A stretch of 64,000 nucleotides of DNA from Chromobotia macracanthus (taxonomy: Eukaryota > Chordata > Actinopteri > Cypriniformes > Botiidae). Shown piece by piece: positions 1 through 10,559 of the stretch (positions within the stretch are counted from its first letter, which is position 1; each line of letters starts with the position of its first letter). The notes beneath the pieces are model-generated. The model was given only the letters and a program-made list of their open reading frames with translations, did no database searches and was not told where the DNA came from. The stretch is taken from positions 3,146,001 to 3,210,000 of the forward strand of contig JAZGTH010000002.1 of NCBI GenBank assembly GCA_036877525.1. Reading direction: 5' to 3'. The position numbers were made by a program, and so were the translations under genes.

Positions 1-1235
1 TAGAGAATAGCTATGCTGAGGAGTCATAGCTTGTTACTGGCGAGCTCTCCTTGAGGATTGCTTTGGTGTCTGTTCTACAACCATCCCTGTTGTCTTTTAC
101 ACCCCTCAAGGAAGACTTTGCTTGCCAGTATGTTTGTCAGCCATCCTTGTTGTACGTTTGTATACTTTGGAGCTTAGGTTTGTATTTGAATGTGTCAGTG
201 TTTGGAGCAGACATTTAATGGCTCCCCTTGGAAGGTGGGTCCTAAGGGTCAAGTTAAGTCCAATACAAGCCCTCTTCTCCCCTTAAGCTCTCCTGGCCAG
301 AAGAGAGTAAGAGTAGTTCCATCATATGATGGTCAACCTGTCATTGGTAAACAAAGGTGACCTGAATTCAAATCCCTTTTCTAGCACTCATTTTTTGGCA
401 TTCCCCATAGTGTTAAACAAGGCCTGTTCCCTTTCTCACAGAACTGAGGTTACATACATAATCGAGAGATTGCTATCTGTACTGTGAAATCATTGAGAAA
501 TGCTACAAAAAATATAATGAAATTCAGTTTTTTTACAGTAAATTGGATTACTATTGCAGTGATTAATGTGTTTTAACTAGTAACAATTCTTTACCTTAAC
601 TGATGCATGTGTACCGTAGCAATGCAAGGTTGTCAAAACAATGCCACAAATGTATACTATAATCAAAGCTAAAGATATTCCAAACAAAATATAAAAGTGT
701 TTTTTTAGACTTTCTTTGACCAGAAATTGTCAATAAAAATGTATGACATTTCAAATGGATAGCTTAACATTGCTTGAACTCTCATGGGTACTTCGCATAA
801 ATAATTCAGGTTATATAAGTTCAGAGGACAAAACGCATGCAATAGTCTATACAAGAAAGATATAATATTGACACGCAACTATAATATTGACACACTACCT
901 ACATGCAACATTTCCTTAACCTATCATTGTCATTTTTAGTTTTGTCACCTAATATATTTTAATTGTTTTACAAAACTCTATATTGGTAAAATAATCAACC
1001 AGCACTAACAGTGTTCCGTATCACTGCCTCACATTGTATATACTAATACAACTTGTAGATTGTATATACTAATACATCTATAAGATGGTGGATGAAAGTG
1101 GATGGTGATTTACTCCAAACATACACCAAGATGCACTTTAAAAGTAGCTCAAGCTTATAAGCAAACAACATTTGGCAAAACATTTGGATAAATTAATTGC
1201 ATGATAAAGAGTCTCAATCATTCAGCATAACTATT
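1..1235. other. AT-rich non-coding stretch with two short tandem duplications
   Basis: No convincing exon or element is visible. Two small local duplications can be read. TATAATATTGACAC occurs twice within 861-898. ATTGTATATACTAATACA occurs twice at a 26-base spacing within 1033-1078. Near the left edge, ACTGGCGAGC...CCTTGAGG (about 37-58) is roughly matched in inverted orientation at about 106-133. Confidence 0.5.
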
Positions 1236-1240
1236 CTAGT

Positions 1241-1513
1241 GTTTCACAGAAGAGTGAAAATTATACAGGGTTTAAACTACATGGAAGTGAGTCAATAACG
1301 ACAACATTTCTCGGTGAACTATTCCTTTACAATTTTTCACAGAGGGAAGAAAATACAGGGTAAAAACCACATGGGAGTGAGTAAATAATATATAATATAT
1401 AATACATATTTGAATAAACTATTCCGTTAAACACTGTCTACCATCAACAAACAGAAAAAAATATCATCTCATAATAAAAATGTCATGAGGATGAGTAAAT
1501 AATGACAGAATTT
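1241..1513 (+). mobile_element. Three decayed copies of a short fish MITE-like repeat
   Basis: Copies at about 1241-1333, 1334-1432 and 1451-1513 each carry pieces of the same word order: CAGA..GAA..ATACAGG, then ACATG.GAGTGAGT.AATAA, then GAACTATTCC(T)TT. This resembles a short non-autonomous DNA transposon family that is very common in fish genomes and usually ends in GTGAACTATCCCTTTAA. Copies 1 and 2 are almost complete; copy 3 keeps only the middle. The head-to-tail arrangement suggests insertion into a hotspot or local duplication. The family assignment is from memory of its consensus. Confidence 0.55.
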
Positions 1514-1632
1514 AAACGACTACAAATACAGTTTAAAACTACTACACATAAGCTTTTGAAATATAACAAATAAGATGATGATAAAGAGTTAAGGACTTAA
1601 CTGACATTAAACATTTCTTTTTCTTTAATCAG

Positions 1633-1764
1633 GCTTATGCAATGATGCTGTCTCTGTCTGAGAGCAACCTGCGTGCATCCTCACAGAACTCTCTGGATGC
1701 TTGGCTCAACATGGGAGGAGGCTCATCAGAAACAAGCTCCTTTCATCCCCTCAACAACATCTAA
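1633..1764 (+). CDS. Putative terminal exon of an unidentified host gene
   Basis: A pyrimidine-rich tract ending in an acceptor-like TTCTTTAATCAG precedes position 1633. From there one frame is open for 43 codons and stops at TAA 1762-1764. The peptide begins AYAMMLSLSES and ends SSFHPLNNI. It is rich in Ser, Leu and Asn and reads like a natural protein C terminus. Ala-x-x-x-Ser-x-x-Glu at residues 3-10 fits the core of a ubiquitin-interacting motif, but that is a weak match. A poly(A) signal follows at 1925. Upstream exons would lie left of the window, because no other exon is evident between 1 and 1632. A 63-codon ORF at 1673-1864 in another frame is probably a shadow. I do not recognise the gene. 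It could also be a chance ORF next to an AG. Confidence 0.4.
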   Translation, partial: AYAMMLSLSESNLRASSQNSLDAWLNMGGGSSETSSFHPLNNI

Positions 1765-1924
1765 GAAAAAAGAGAGAACAGAATGGTTAGCGGGAAAAAA
1801 GAAGAGGGGAAGATACCAACACGAAGAACTAGCTTGTGAAGACCAGCAATGCCACAGTAGATGAACCAGCACTATGTGTAAGAAATGAAAAGCTGTAAAG
1901 GTAGCAGACTGTATTGTTAAGTGA

Positions 1925-1930
1925 AATAAA
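1925..1930 (+). promoter_or_regulatory. Poly(A) signal AATAAA
   Basis: AATAAA lies about 160 bases after the stop of the putative terminal exon, in the same orientation and just before the Penelope-like element. The hexamer is frequent by chance in AT-rich DNA, so its value depends on the exon call. Confidence 0.3.
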
Positions 1931-2029
1931 CATGGGAACTAGTCATAGATGGGAGATTTTTATACCACAGCAGTCAAAAATCAAAAGAAAACTTTTGATA
2001 CTTAAATGTATCAAAAATTTTTTATTCAC

Positions 2030-2058
2030 AACGTTTTGGTCGTATGACCATCATCAAG
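2030..2058 (-). ncRNA. Hammerhead-ribozyme-like motif, left terminal repeat of the Penelope-like element
   Basis: Read on the minus strand, GATGA is followed by a 4-bp stem GGTC/GACC around the loop ATAC and then AAAAC. This resembles the hammerhead core (CUGANGA, stem II, GAAAC) known from Penelope-like terminal repeats, but GAAAC has become AAAAC and the CUGA is UUGA. It is probably inactive. Only the core was examined; stems I and III were not established. Confidence 0.4.
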
Positions 2059-2139
2059 CATATACAAACACTTGAATCATTTAAAATCAACAATGACCAA
2101 TCAATGTAACTCATGTCTCTGAAAAATCATACCTATATC

Positions 2140-2360
2140 ATCTCTCAGTGGCAGGTTCACTGCTTCAATACCTAAAAAGCGTAAGAAGGAAACATAGGCC
2201 GCAGCCCACATAGCCAAGACCACAAGGACAACAAATTAAATTAACAAAAGTAGAAGCACAAATAATGACTGGATAGATTTTATATTTTTCACCCATTCTA
2301 GAATAACAAAAACACATTGTTACACCAAGCACAATTGCCACAACAATAATTTCCATTTCG
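2140..2360 (-). pseudogene. GIY-YIG endonuclease domain remnant of the Penelope-like element
   Basis: A minus-strand ORF (2165-2356) contains CCPCGLGYVG, which matches the 'CPCGL.YVG' motif at the start of the GIY-YIG domain in Penelope-like proteins. In a different frame the DNA immediately downstream reads LRFLGIEAVNLPLRDD, like the segment that closes the domain in this family. Most of the domain between these two motifs is missing, so there is a deletion plus a frameshift. In live elements the endonuclease nicks target DNA for insertion. Confidence 0.6.
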
Positions 2361-2859
2361 TATAGGACTCAATAGCAATCTTTGAGAAGAACTAGGAACA
2401 ACACTCTGAAAATGGGCATGTACTAAATAATTTCTTAACTGTCTAGCTTTTTGTGTACAATCATCGGAGGGTGTTAAGTGCGTGTTTTAATCATTCAAGA
2501 GAACTACCCCCTTTCAAAAAACTTTTTTTGAAAGAATTATTATTAGCAAAATATTACTATCAATTTCTTCATAAAATCCAAATCAGAATAACAAATCTTC
2601 CTTAGCCTGTAAAACTGATTAAAGCCTCCTTAGCCTATAAAATCAAATTAACTTCCAAAGTAAATTGTAACTCATCCACAAAGTTATTTTAAATAGATAT
2701 AAATTTTAGAACCCTATTAAGATCTCCCAAACAATACATATCATTGGTATATCTATACCACCCAAAAATGGTTTACTTCACTATTATAAACATAACAATG
2801 TTACAAAAACAAACAAATTAGCATAATTAGAAGCAAAAACAGATCCTGTTGCTGTACCC

Positions 2860-3125
2860 TTAACTTGAAGATAAAATATAAGAAAAGATGAAGATAATCT
2901 TTATCAAAATTGGATTTTTTTTTAAACAAAAGAAGCCATCTCTGCTAGGAATTCTGAGCATGAAATGACTTGGTGACTTGGTGCCCTTAGACATTACCTT
3001 GTGAAGGGGGGAAAAGTCCATTCTCATGTAAGATGTTTTAGGTAAATCATGTAGCTCAGAGATTTTATTAATAAAATCAGTCAAACCCCTAATATTTGAT
3101 GGTAACTTCTGAACAAATGGCTTAA
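2860..3125 (-). pseudogene. Reverse transcriptase fragment of the Penelope-like element
   Basis: On the minus strand the frame reads PFVQKLPSNIRG, then LTDFINKISELHDLPKTS, then a decayed MDFSPL. This matches the order 'PFV..LPSYI.DT.DFL.KL..L..LP.....TMDV.SLY' that leads into the first catalytic aspartate of Penelope reverse transcriptases. After this point the frame leaves the family, and the catalytic YxDD region is not recognisable. More upstream coding sequence (about 3130-3420) is too broken to assign, although SNDPTSVYQNIP there fits the family's preceding segment. Confidence 0.6.
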
Positions 3126-3810
3126 TGAAAAAAAATCATACTGAGACTTTTATCATACTGAGTGATAAAAGGGAATTAGTTTGTGCCACAGCTGAACTTC
3201 CTGGAGGGTCAGTTAATCTATAATGAATCTTATGTATATAATGAATATTATGAGTATAAAATACAAGCCTAATTGAATTTTGACACTACAAATCAAACTC
3301 GACTGGGATATTCTGATAAACACTAGTCGGATCATTAGAAAGCTTAATATGAAACCTTATGTTTTGTAACTGATAAAGAACTTGTTGATATTAAATCCTA
3401 TCCTGAGCTACTATGTGTAACTGTGGTGGTAACTGTCAAGTAATGTCCCATAGATTTATGTCTCATTCTGAAGATATTCATCCATATCACGTTTATATTT
3501 CTTTAATCTCCTTCAAATTGTCTTTGAACCGCAGCATTTTCTCCTTATGCTTTCAAGGTATTGGAAAAGTAAATGTGCCACAGAAAGAGTGATGTAGATG
3601 CTTTTGCAGGGTGTAAAAGCAGAATTTGTTATTTTGGATTGTGACTCATCAGACTTTATCACCTATGGGCATGAATGATAAAGTTTTGTTCAATGTAATG
3701 CAAAAGCGATGATTGTCTGATGATTGTTTTTCTATGTGTCATATTTGTATAATTATGTGGATACTAACATGTCATTGATTGGAATTGGTTATGATGGGTC
3801 TAATTATTGC

Positions 3811-3963
3811 ATTGTTTGGTCATTGTTGATTTTAAATGAGACTGTTTGATTCAAGTGTTTGTATATGCTTGATGATGGTCATAGGACCGAAACATTGTGA
3901 ATAAAGATTTTTGTATACATTTACAAGTATTGGTATTGTGTGGGATTTTCTTTTGATTTTTGA
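3811..3963 (+). repeat. Right inverted terminal repeat of the Penelope-like element
   Basis: It is the reverse complement of 1972-2108 with scattered substitutions and small indels. Shared words include TGGTCATTGTTGATTTTAAATG, TTGTATATGCTTGATGATGGTC and ATTTTTGA near the end. The hammerhead-like motif lies at 3868-3893. Confidence 0.7.
3868..3893 (+). ncRNA. Hammerhead-ribozyme-like motif, right terminal repeat
   Basis: The sequence is CTTGATGA, T, stem GGTC (3877-3880), loop ATAG, stem GACC (3885-3888), then GAAAC (3889-3893). GATGA, a closed 4-bp stem II and GAAAC fit the hammerhead catalytic core described in Penelope-like elements. The canonical CUGA is UUGA here, which would impair activity. 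Stems I and III were not established. Confidence 0.45.
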
Positions 3964-6100
3964 CTTGCATTTGGTCATCTATCCTATGCATCTATCTATT
4001 ATCTGCAGGTGTGTGAGGTTTTTGTTGATAAGAATGACCCTTGATTCCCATCCATACAGGATATTTCCTGTCTGCAACTAGCCACTATAGATCTCTGCTT
4101 AGCATTTCAATCCAGAGGGGGCATTGAATTTGAATGACTTTAAAATCTCATTTTACACATTTTTATTAAATTATGTGCACAGACTGTTTTCAAGGCTGTT
4201 ATATTTCAACATATTCTCGAAGAATCTTGGGCTTGGTTGGGTAGACAGGGTAGTTAATGTATTTCTTCATAAGGAAACTTTAACAAATTTTTTTATTCAG
4301 CATTCCATTTTCAAGTTGCTCTTGTGAATGATTTACTGTAACACTTTTTAAAGGTTTCCTTAGTAACTCACAGCTTAAATTTGAGACCATCACACATCAT
4401 TATAAGCACTTAAGTGCATCCCACAATTAGCATGTTAACTTGCCCCAGAAAATTATTGTTTAAAAATCATTTTATCAAAAGTATGCTGGAAATCATTGAA
4501 ACTTGTGATTTTTTCTTAACATACGTTTTGTCCTGTCCTTTCAACGGTAAGATAAGAACAACATTTTTGTTCGAAGTGTATAGCATCTTTGTAATTATAA
4601 TTATTATGATGGTATTTTAGCAGTATACAGGCCAGAAGTGTGTTTTTAAAGGTTACATTATTCTTCAGTGGGGGCAAACAAAATATATTTCCTTCTTCTT
4701 CAATATAATCATATTATCCTTTTTGGTATGTGTTTGTTTCCTAACAGTAAACAGTATTGTTTCTTTTCAAGCACATATGTGCTTACGTTATACAATTCTT
4801 TAGTGAAGGACCAAATTTGTACAATGCTGTTGTATGATGCACAAAATAAGTTAACAGTTTGTAGAAGAGTGTTGTGTGCCAAATAACTCCCTTTTCTTGG
4901 ACAATCATTTATTTCCTAAGTGGTTGTCTTTATTGATAGTAGTTATTCTTCTATTGTTGCCTATGTGCATTTGATAAGTGTTTGTCTTTTTTTTAAATGA
5001 AGAAAAATGTTTCACCCACTGTTTTGAAAGAATGAAATTACTGAAATGTCATGGAAATTGTAAATGTTTGGTTCCGTGGGTACAGAGTTTGCCAAAATAT
5101 GAATTACAATAATGAATTTCATTTATGAGCACATAATCTTGACACCAGCCTGCTCAACTTTTTGCAAAATGTAGGGTGGTAAAAATGGCTGATATTTTTC
5201 ACTGAAATATTTTGATTAAAACATCAGGTAACTTAAATAGGGGCATTATGTATTGACCTTTTTACACATTTTATCACACATAGTCAAATATCATCAAATA
5301 TCCTAATGAAAAATGCTCTGGGTTAAACGACATGTTTCAAATGTCCTCTTTGTTTGCGAAGAGCCATATACATTATGTTGTAAATATCATAAATAGTAAG
5401 CATTTGAAGCAGTTACATAATTTAAAAAGCAGCATCATTTAACATCCCTGTTGACAGTTCTAACAGATGCCCTGATCCATTAATTCCCAAGCAAGAACTC
5501 ATCCACCTCTGAACTGTGAAGCCAATGAATTGTAAAAAAACTGATAACTGTAATGAATGTGTAGAGTAGATTGAATATTTAGGAAATCACTCAACTGTCC
5601 TTTTAAAAGATCCCTCTTTTTGGGTCAGGATGTTTTACATGTAATACTTATCTCCCCACAGACCTTTTCTGTTTTGTTTTGTTGTTTTTTTAAAAAAAGA
5701 CTCCATACCACTCTATACCAGGAATATGGAGAAATGCCATATTCCTGAAAACCACACTTAGAGTACACCCTTGTTCCTGAGTTGTTCCTGTCCTTTACTG
5801 AGCTCTTATTACTGGTTATAATGTAGTTTTCAAGGAAAGGCTGGTTTTAACAAGCACTTTAAATTATGGGTCAGAAAGATCACAAAATTAAAACAAATAA
5901 ATATTTGTGCTTTGTCAGAAGAACATTAGGAATATTGTAACCACAATTAAACCACAAACATATATATACTTTTACTGGCCCAAACACATGGAATTTGTTT
6001 GATCATGTAGTGGAAAAACTTGAAGCAGAGTAATATTTCAATGTACCTCTAGGTGGTGGTTTTATAGTCATACTGTTTCATACTGCACAACCCTCCACCT
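3964..6100. other. AT-rich non-coding stretch
   Basis: I see no recognisable protein, exon or mobile element. ORFs of 60-70 codons at 4124-4886 have random-looking composition rich in Phe, Leu and Ile. A perfect 10-bp hairpin, AGGAATATGG/CCATATTCCT with a 7-base loop, lies at 5720-5746. Confidence 0.5.
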
Positions 6101-6124
6101 CCCTCAAACCAATCCCCCCCACCC

Positions 6125-6139
6125 CACACACACACACAC
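6125..6139. repeat. Short (CA)n microsatellite
   Basis: A run of CA dinucleotides preceded by a C-rich tract (from about 6113). Confidence 0.8.
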
Positions 6140-6937
6140 TATTATTGTCCAGATCGTTCAGTAAAAGTGTTGTTTAAAGCATTACATGTAACACAATTCA
6201 AAGTGTTGAGAAGGTCAGGTCATACTACTGTTCTTACTAAGTGTTGTAGCTGGTGGAGGAATTGACCCACTTTATTAAAATCATGAATAAATGGTCAAAA
6301 TTAATTTAAAGCTGATGTTATTCCTAGCCCACTGTTACATTATGAACAAACGTATAATAAAAGGATAATACAATTTCTCTAAAAAAATGTATAGTATTTC
6401 AAAAATGTCTAAAATTCATTTAAAACATGGGTTTCAAATAGATTGTGCTTGTTTCATTTGGATCTGTTATACCTTGCTTCTGTTTAATAAAGATATTGTG
6501 CATGACTTGTGTTTTAGAGGTCATAAAGTGGTCCATTTGTGAAATGTGTATTAAAAAACTAATAAAAATGAATTTGTAGATGCACAGTGTACATGTGGTT
6601 AGGTTAGTGGCATTTAAATTCCTACTGCCTTACTATGGGCAGACAGTTATTAAACTGAACAATATGCTTGTGGGTGAGAATGTCAAAATTTAAGGATTGT
6701 AGAATAATACTGAATTTCTAAAGTTCTTTTTGATGCTTGTGATTACTGACGATGTACTTTAGAGCAATTTCATGGAAAAGACATGATTCTGATGTTACGT
6801 TTGTAGAATAGATGTGTATACCAAATGTAATAATACAATGCTATGAAGAATTTATACATGAAATTGATATGCAATAAAAACCTGTGTGCTTTTTATATGA
6901 ATGTTATTTTAATTGAGCTGTAGTATTTGTACTTTAA
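6140..6937. other. AT-rich non-coding stretch
   Basis: Nothing recognisable. Several AATAAA hexamers occur (for example near 6487 and 6873), as expected by chance in such sequence. Confidence 0.4.
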
Positions 6938-7079
6938 CAAAAAAAAGTATATAAGTGTGTTATTAGTTTACTTGTGAACTAAAAATACTTTGTCTACTTT
7001 TTATGTGTGTCTCAGAAGTATACTTAAACTTTTCCAGTATACTTATGCATTTTTTTCTATATATTTGTTTTGTGATTCC

Positions 7080-7540
7080 TCTGCCTCCGGATGGTTGACT
7101 ACATAATGTCAGGAATTAAACAGAGATCTAGAATAGTTGCAGGCTCAGCAATGTATTAGAAAAATTCAACAAGGAAGCCAGACACAGTCAATAAAAAAAA
7201 CAAACAGATAGCAAACAGTTTCTTTGGGAGGCACACCGGCAGCTGAGGAGGTGAAAGGCCAGACAGCAGGGTATGGGCAGCGGAACACCATGAGGGAGTT
7301 GAGCAGGGAAATAGAGCAGTTGGGCAGTGGGGTTGGAGGGAACTGAGGAAGCCGGGTAGCAGTACCGGAAATCAGTGAGCTGGATGATGAAGCAGTGTGG
7401 AAAGAACCAGGAGACCAGAAGCAGGCAGTAATCAGGAGGATGAGAGAGCAGCAACCAACTGGGCAGACAGGAACTAAAATCTGGGCAGACAAGGCAGGAC
7501 ACAAAAGGACACAAAAACCAGGAGTCTGAAACAAGGCACA
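7080..7540. repeat. Unclassified repeat flanking the LINE, left part
   Basis: This GC-richer block (GGCAGACAGG, GGACACAAAAGGACACAAAAACC, CCAGGAGTCTG) differs in composition from the AT-rich host element. It ends where the LINE 3' end begins. The block at 9720-9837 on the other side has similar composition, so the LINE probably inserted into this repeat. It may be an LTR or leader of a retroelement, but I could not assign it. The two overlapping minus-strand ORFs here (7166-7541) look like chance. Confidence 0.35.
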
Positions 7541-9720
7541 TTGTTCAAGTTCAAGTGGAGTTTATTGTCATTCCAACCATATACAAGTACATTGTGAAAC
7601 AAAACAACGTTTCTCCAGGATCTAGGTACTACATAAACAGAACAACACAGAACTACAAGGCTACATAATTTATACATAAAGCGCACAACTGCAAACGTGT
7701 GCAGACAGCACAAGACAGTACAATGACCTCTGGGGCAGACAATGGACGTAGTATGTCCCAGTGCAGCACCAACCAGCACACAGTTCTGTTCCAAAGTGAT
7801 CCTGGTGAAATAAAGAGAATTATTAAAGAGAGTTAATAAAGTGTTAACATAAGTGTAAACAACAACTATGTGCAGTATAAGTATTTAGCAGCCAAAGGTA
7901 TTGAACAGCAGCAAATAGAATAACATACAAAAATTGCAGGGTGGAGGATAAATGGGTGTATTATGGGTGTGTGTGTTCCTTCAACTCCAGTTCTATGTAT
8001 GGAGGATTCTGATAGCATGGGGGAAGAAACAATTGCATAGCCTGGTCGTGAGGCCCCGAATGCTTCGGTACCGTTTACCAGATGGCAAGAAGGTAAAGAG
8101 TGTGTGAGAGGAGTGTGTGGGGTCATCCACAATGCTGGTGGCTTTGCGGATGCAGTGTGAGGTGTAGATGTCTGTGATGGAGGGAAGAGAGACCCCAATG
8201 ATCTTCTCAGCTGTTCTCACTATCTGCTGATGGGTCTTCAAGTCCTAGGTGGTGCAATTGCCAAACCAGGAAGTGATGCAGCTGCACAGGATGCTCTCGA
8301 TAGTCCCTCTGTAGAACATGGTGAGGATGGGGGATGGGAGATGTGCTTTTCTTAGTCTTCTCAGAAAGTACAGGTGCTGCTGGGATTTCTTTGTTATCTA
8401 ACTAGTGTTGAGTGACAAGGTGAGGTTCTCCGCCAGGTGAACACCAAGAAACTTGGTGCTCTTGACGATCTCCACAGAGGAGCTGCCAATGTTTAGCGGA
8501 GAGTGGTTATTCTGTGCTCTTCTGAAGTCAACAACCATCTCTTTAGTTTTGTCCACGTTCAGAGACAGGTTGTTGGCTCTGCACCAGTTCGTTAGCCCCT
8601 GCACCTCCTCTTTGTATGCTGACTCGTCTTTCATTGCTGATGAGACCCACCACGGTTGTGTCATCGGTGAACTTGATGATGTGATTCAAGCTGTGCATTG
8701 CTACACAGTCGTGAGTCAGCAGAGTGAACAGCAATGGACTGAGCACACAGACCTGTGGGGCGCCAGTGCTCAGTATGGTGGTATTGGAGGTGCTGTTCCT
8801 CATCCAGGCTGACTGAGGTCTCCCAGTCAGGAAGTCAAGGATCCAGTTACAGAGGGAGGTGTTCAGACCCAGCAGGTTCAGTTTTGCAATCAGGTGCTGA
8901 TGGATGATTGTGTTAAATGCTGAACTGAAGTCTATGAACAGCATTCAAACATATATGTCCTTATTGTCCAGGTGGGTGAGGGCCAGATGTAGGGTGGTAG
9001 TGATGGCTACATCTGTTGAGCGGTTGGGTTGGTAGGCAAATTGCAGTGGGTCCAGTGAGGGGGGCACATCAGTCATGGTTAGACACAGCACCTGGTCACT
9101 GGGAGGAGGGGTGGTCTTCCTCATCATCACATCATTCTGTGCCTCGAACCGAGTGTAGAAGTTGTTCAGCGCATCTGGGAGGGAGGCATCACTGTCTCAG
9201 GCAGGTGATGTTATCCTGTAGTTGGTGATGGCCTGGATGCCCTGCCACATGCACCGTGTCTCTCTGCTGGTTATGGATTCTTCATAACCACTGTGTGTGC
9301 TTTGCCTCTCTGATAGCCTGGGACAGTCTGGCCCTTGCTGTTCTTAGGGCCACCTTGTCACCTGCTCTGAAGGCGGAGTCTCGGGTCCTCAGTAGTGCAT
9401 GCGCCTCTGCATTCACCCATGGCTTCTGGTTGGAGTGTGTGGTGATGGTCTTGGAGATGGTGACGTCATCAATGCATTTACTAATATAGCTGGTCACTGA
9501 TGCTGCATATTCCTCCAAGTTGGTAAAGATGCTGTCAGTTGCGGCTTCCCTAAACATGTGCCAGTCAGTGAGTTCAAAACAGTCCTGGAGAGAAAAGATG
9601 GCTCCTGCTGGCCAGGTTTTCACCTGCTTCAGAACCAGTTTGGAGCGTCTGACTAGCGGTCTGTATGCTGGGATAACGAGGGAACAGCAGGTGATGGGCA
9701 TGAGCAAAACGAGGTGACAA
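7541..9720 (-). mobile_element. 5'-truncated non-LTR retrotransposon (Jockey superfamily, CR1/L2/Rex1-like)
   Basis: The 3' end on the minus strand is TGACAATAAACTCCACTTGAACTTGAAC, with a short tandem TTGAAC, which is typical of a widespread fish LINE. The coding part runs from the region between endonuclease and reverse transcriptase (9720) through the reverse transcriptase to the C-terminal domain (7993). The apurinic endonuclease domain is missing, as expected for 5' truncation. The copy sits between two halves of another repeat, inside the AGTATACTT element. Confidence 0.85.
7993..9720 (-). pseudogene. LINE ORF2-like reverse transcriptase, broken
   Basis: Four blocks in N-to-C order are readable on the minus strand. 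The pre-RT linker (9720-9282) includes LVRRSKLVLKQVKTWPAGAI and CFELTDWHMFREAATDS. The RT start (9130-8945) includes DPLQFAYQPNRSTDVAI. The RT core (8944-8398, two overlapping frames) includes LFIDFSSAFNTII, STGAPQVCVLSPLLF and the catalytic box FTDDTTVVGL, followed by LSLNVDKTKEMVVDFRRAQ. The C terminus (8241-7993) includes VDDPTHSSHTLF and LPSGKRYRSIRGLTTRL. The catalytic aspartate pair is kept, but the usual FADD has become FTDD. Frameshifts or stops lie near 9282-9130, 8944, about 8640 and 8398-8241, so no protein can be made. The enzyme would copy element RNA at a nicked target site. Confidence 0.85.
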
Positions 9721-9837
9721 GGTGTGGGGCTAACAAGGAAACAAAAGGGCAGGGTTAGACACCACAATGACAGTGGAGCTCTAACATAACACATGAACAA
9801 GTCACAAAACAAAACCTCTGTGGATCAGACTAGGGAC
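9720..9837. repeat. Unclassified repeat flanking the LINE, right part
   Basis: Sequence such as GGTGTGGGGCTAACAAGGAAACAAAAGG resembles the left-hand block in base composition and in its ACAAGG/ACAAAAGG words. It is probably the rest of the repeat that the LINE entered. Not identified. Confidence 0.3.
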
Positions 9838-10215
9838 CTGCCAAAAAGAAAACAAGTATTAAAGCTAGTATAAAAACTACTAAACTAGAACTTACTAAGA
9901 GTATACTTCAAAGTACATTTTTATAAACTAAAAAAGTGCTACAATCATTAAAACTAGTAAATTATCAGTATACTTTTAAGTTCACTTGTAATATAGTGCA
10001 AATAAACAACATAAAACTAAATAAACTAAATGTATATTCAAGGTTTACTGTTATACTTCAAGTATACTTTTTTTAACTAAAAAGTGGGCCAGTTTAGTCC
10101 CAGAAAGTACTAAAATAGTACACTTACAAGTATACTGCTAGTACATTGTTATTCATATGCTAGTTTGATGTATGCTACTACATGAAGTATACTTGGAATA
10201 CTTTATACTTTTAAA

Positions 10216-10555
10216 TATATTTTGATCAAAAGACTGAGACAGGTAACAAGATGCTGCGTGACGGCTTACATGCGTAACCTTACATGCGTAACCCCACACT
10301 GTGTCATGGCTTGGCACTATAAGGAACGTTATTGCCCACTACACCATGTTGAAAGAAGGCCTGCCCCAGATGCTGTAAAACACTGGCACAGAGAACATCA
10401 AGAGCAGAAAAACTGACTGTCAACCCAGGGGGACATGAGCGCCTGGTAGAATGGGCTCTAATGCCCAGGGGTGACACTACATCGCAAGTCTCATAAGCCA
10501 GAGTAATAGCATTTGTAGATCCGTACCCTCTTGAGCGATGTCAGAGCTTGTAATA
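10216..10555. repeat. Unassigned, GC-richer segment with a 14-base tandem duplication
   Basis: TTACATGCGTAACC is repeated directly at 10266-10279 and 10280-10293. The rest (GGGGGACATGAGCGCCTGG and onwards) has the look of an old element fragment, but I cannot place it. The 64-codon ORF at 10222-10416 has no recognisable domain. Confidence 0.35.
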
Positions 10556-10559
10556 GAGC

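Larger units (their letters stand above)
1972..3963 (-). mobile_element. Degenerate Penelope-like retroelement with inverted terminal repeats
   Basis: The two ends are inverted copies. TCAAAAATCAAAAGAAAA starts at about 1973 and its reverse complement closes the element at about 3963. Within both ends the order is: a stretch near TTTATTCACAA, a motif of the form GATGATGGTCATA..ACC..AAAC, then GCATATACAAACACTTGAATCA and TTTAAAATCAACAATGACC. Between them the minus strand encodes broken pieces of reverse transcriptase (about 2900-3125) and a GIY-YIG-like C terminus (about 2140-2260), in the order expected for Penelope-like elements. Inverted LTR-like ends are a known feature of this class. All reading frames are broken, so the copy is dead. 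Confidence 0.75.
6938..10215. mobile_element. Non-autonomous DNA element rich in AGTATACTT words, split by nested insertions
   Basis: The left piece (about 6938-7075) and right piece (about 9838-10215) share many AGTATACTT/AAGTATACT words and AT-rich sequence with ACTAGTA and TACTTTTTA. The outer ends are similar in inverted orientation: AAAAGTATATAAGTG on the left and the complement of CTTTATACTTTTAAAT on the right. The simplest reading is one element cut in two by the 2.7 kb between them. Its family is not known to me. Confidence 0.5.

Noticed and set aside
4124..4886. Three plus-strand ORFs of 67-72 codons
   Set aside because: Composition is dominated by Phe, Leu, Ile and Cys, as expected from AT-rich random sequence, and no domain is visible.
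8453..9717. Plus-strand ORFs across the LINE (for example 8453-8812, 9256-9489)
   Set aside because: They are antisense shadows of the reverse transcriptase, whose motifs are clear on the minus strand.
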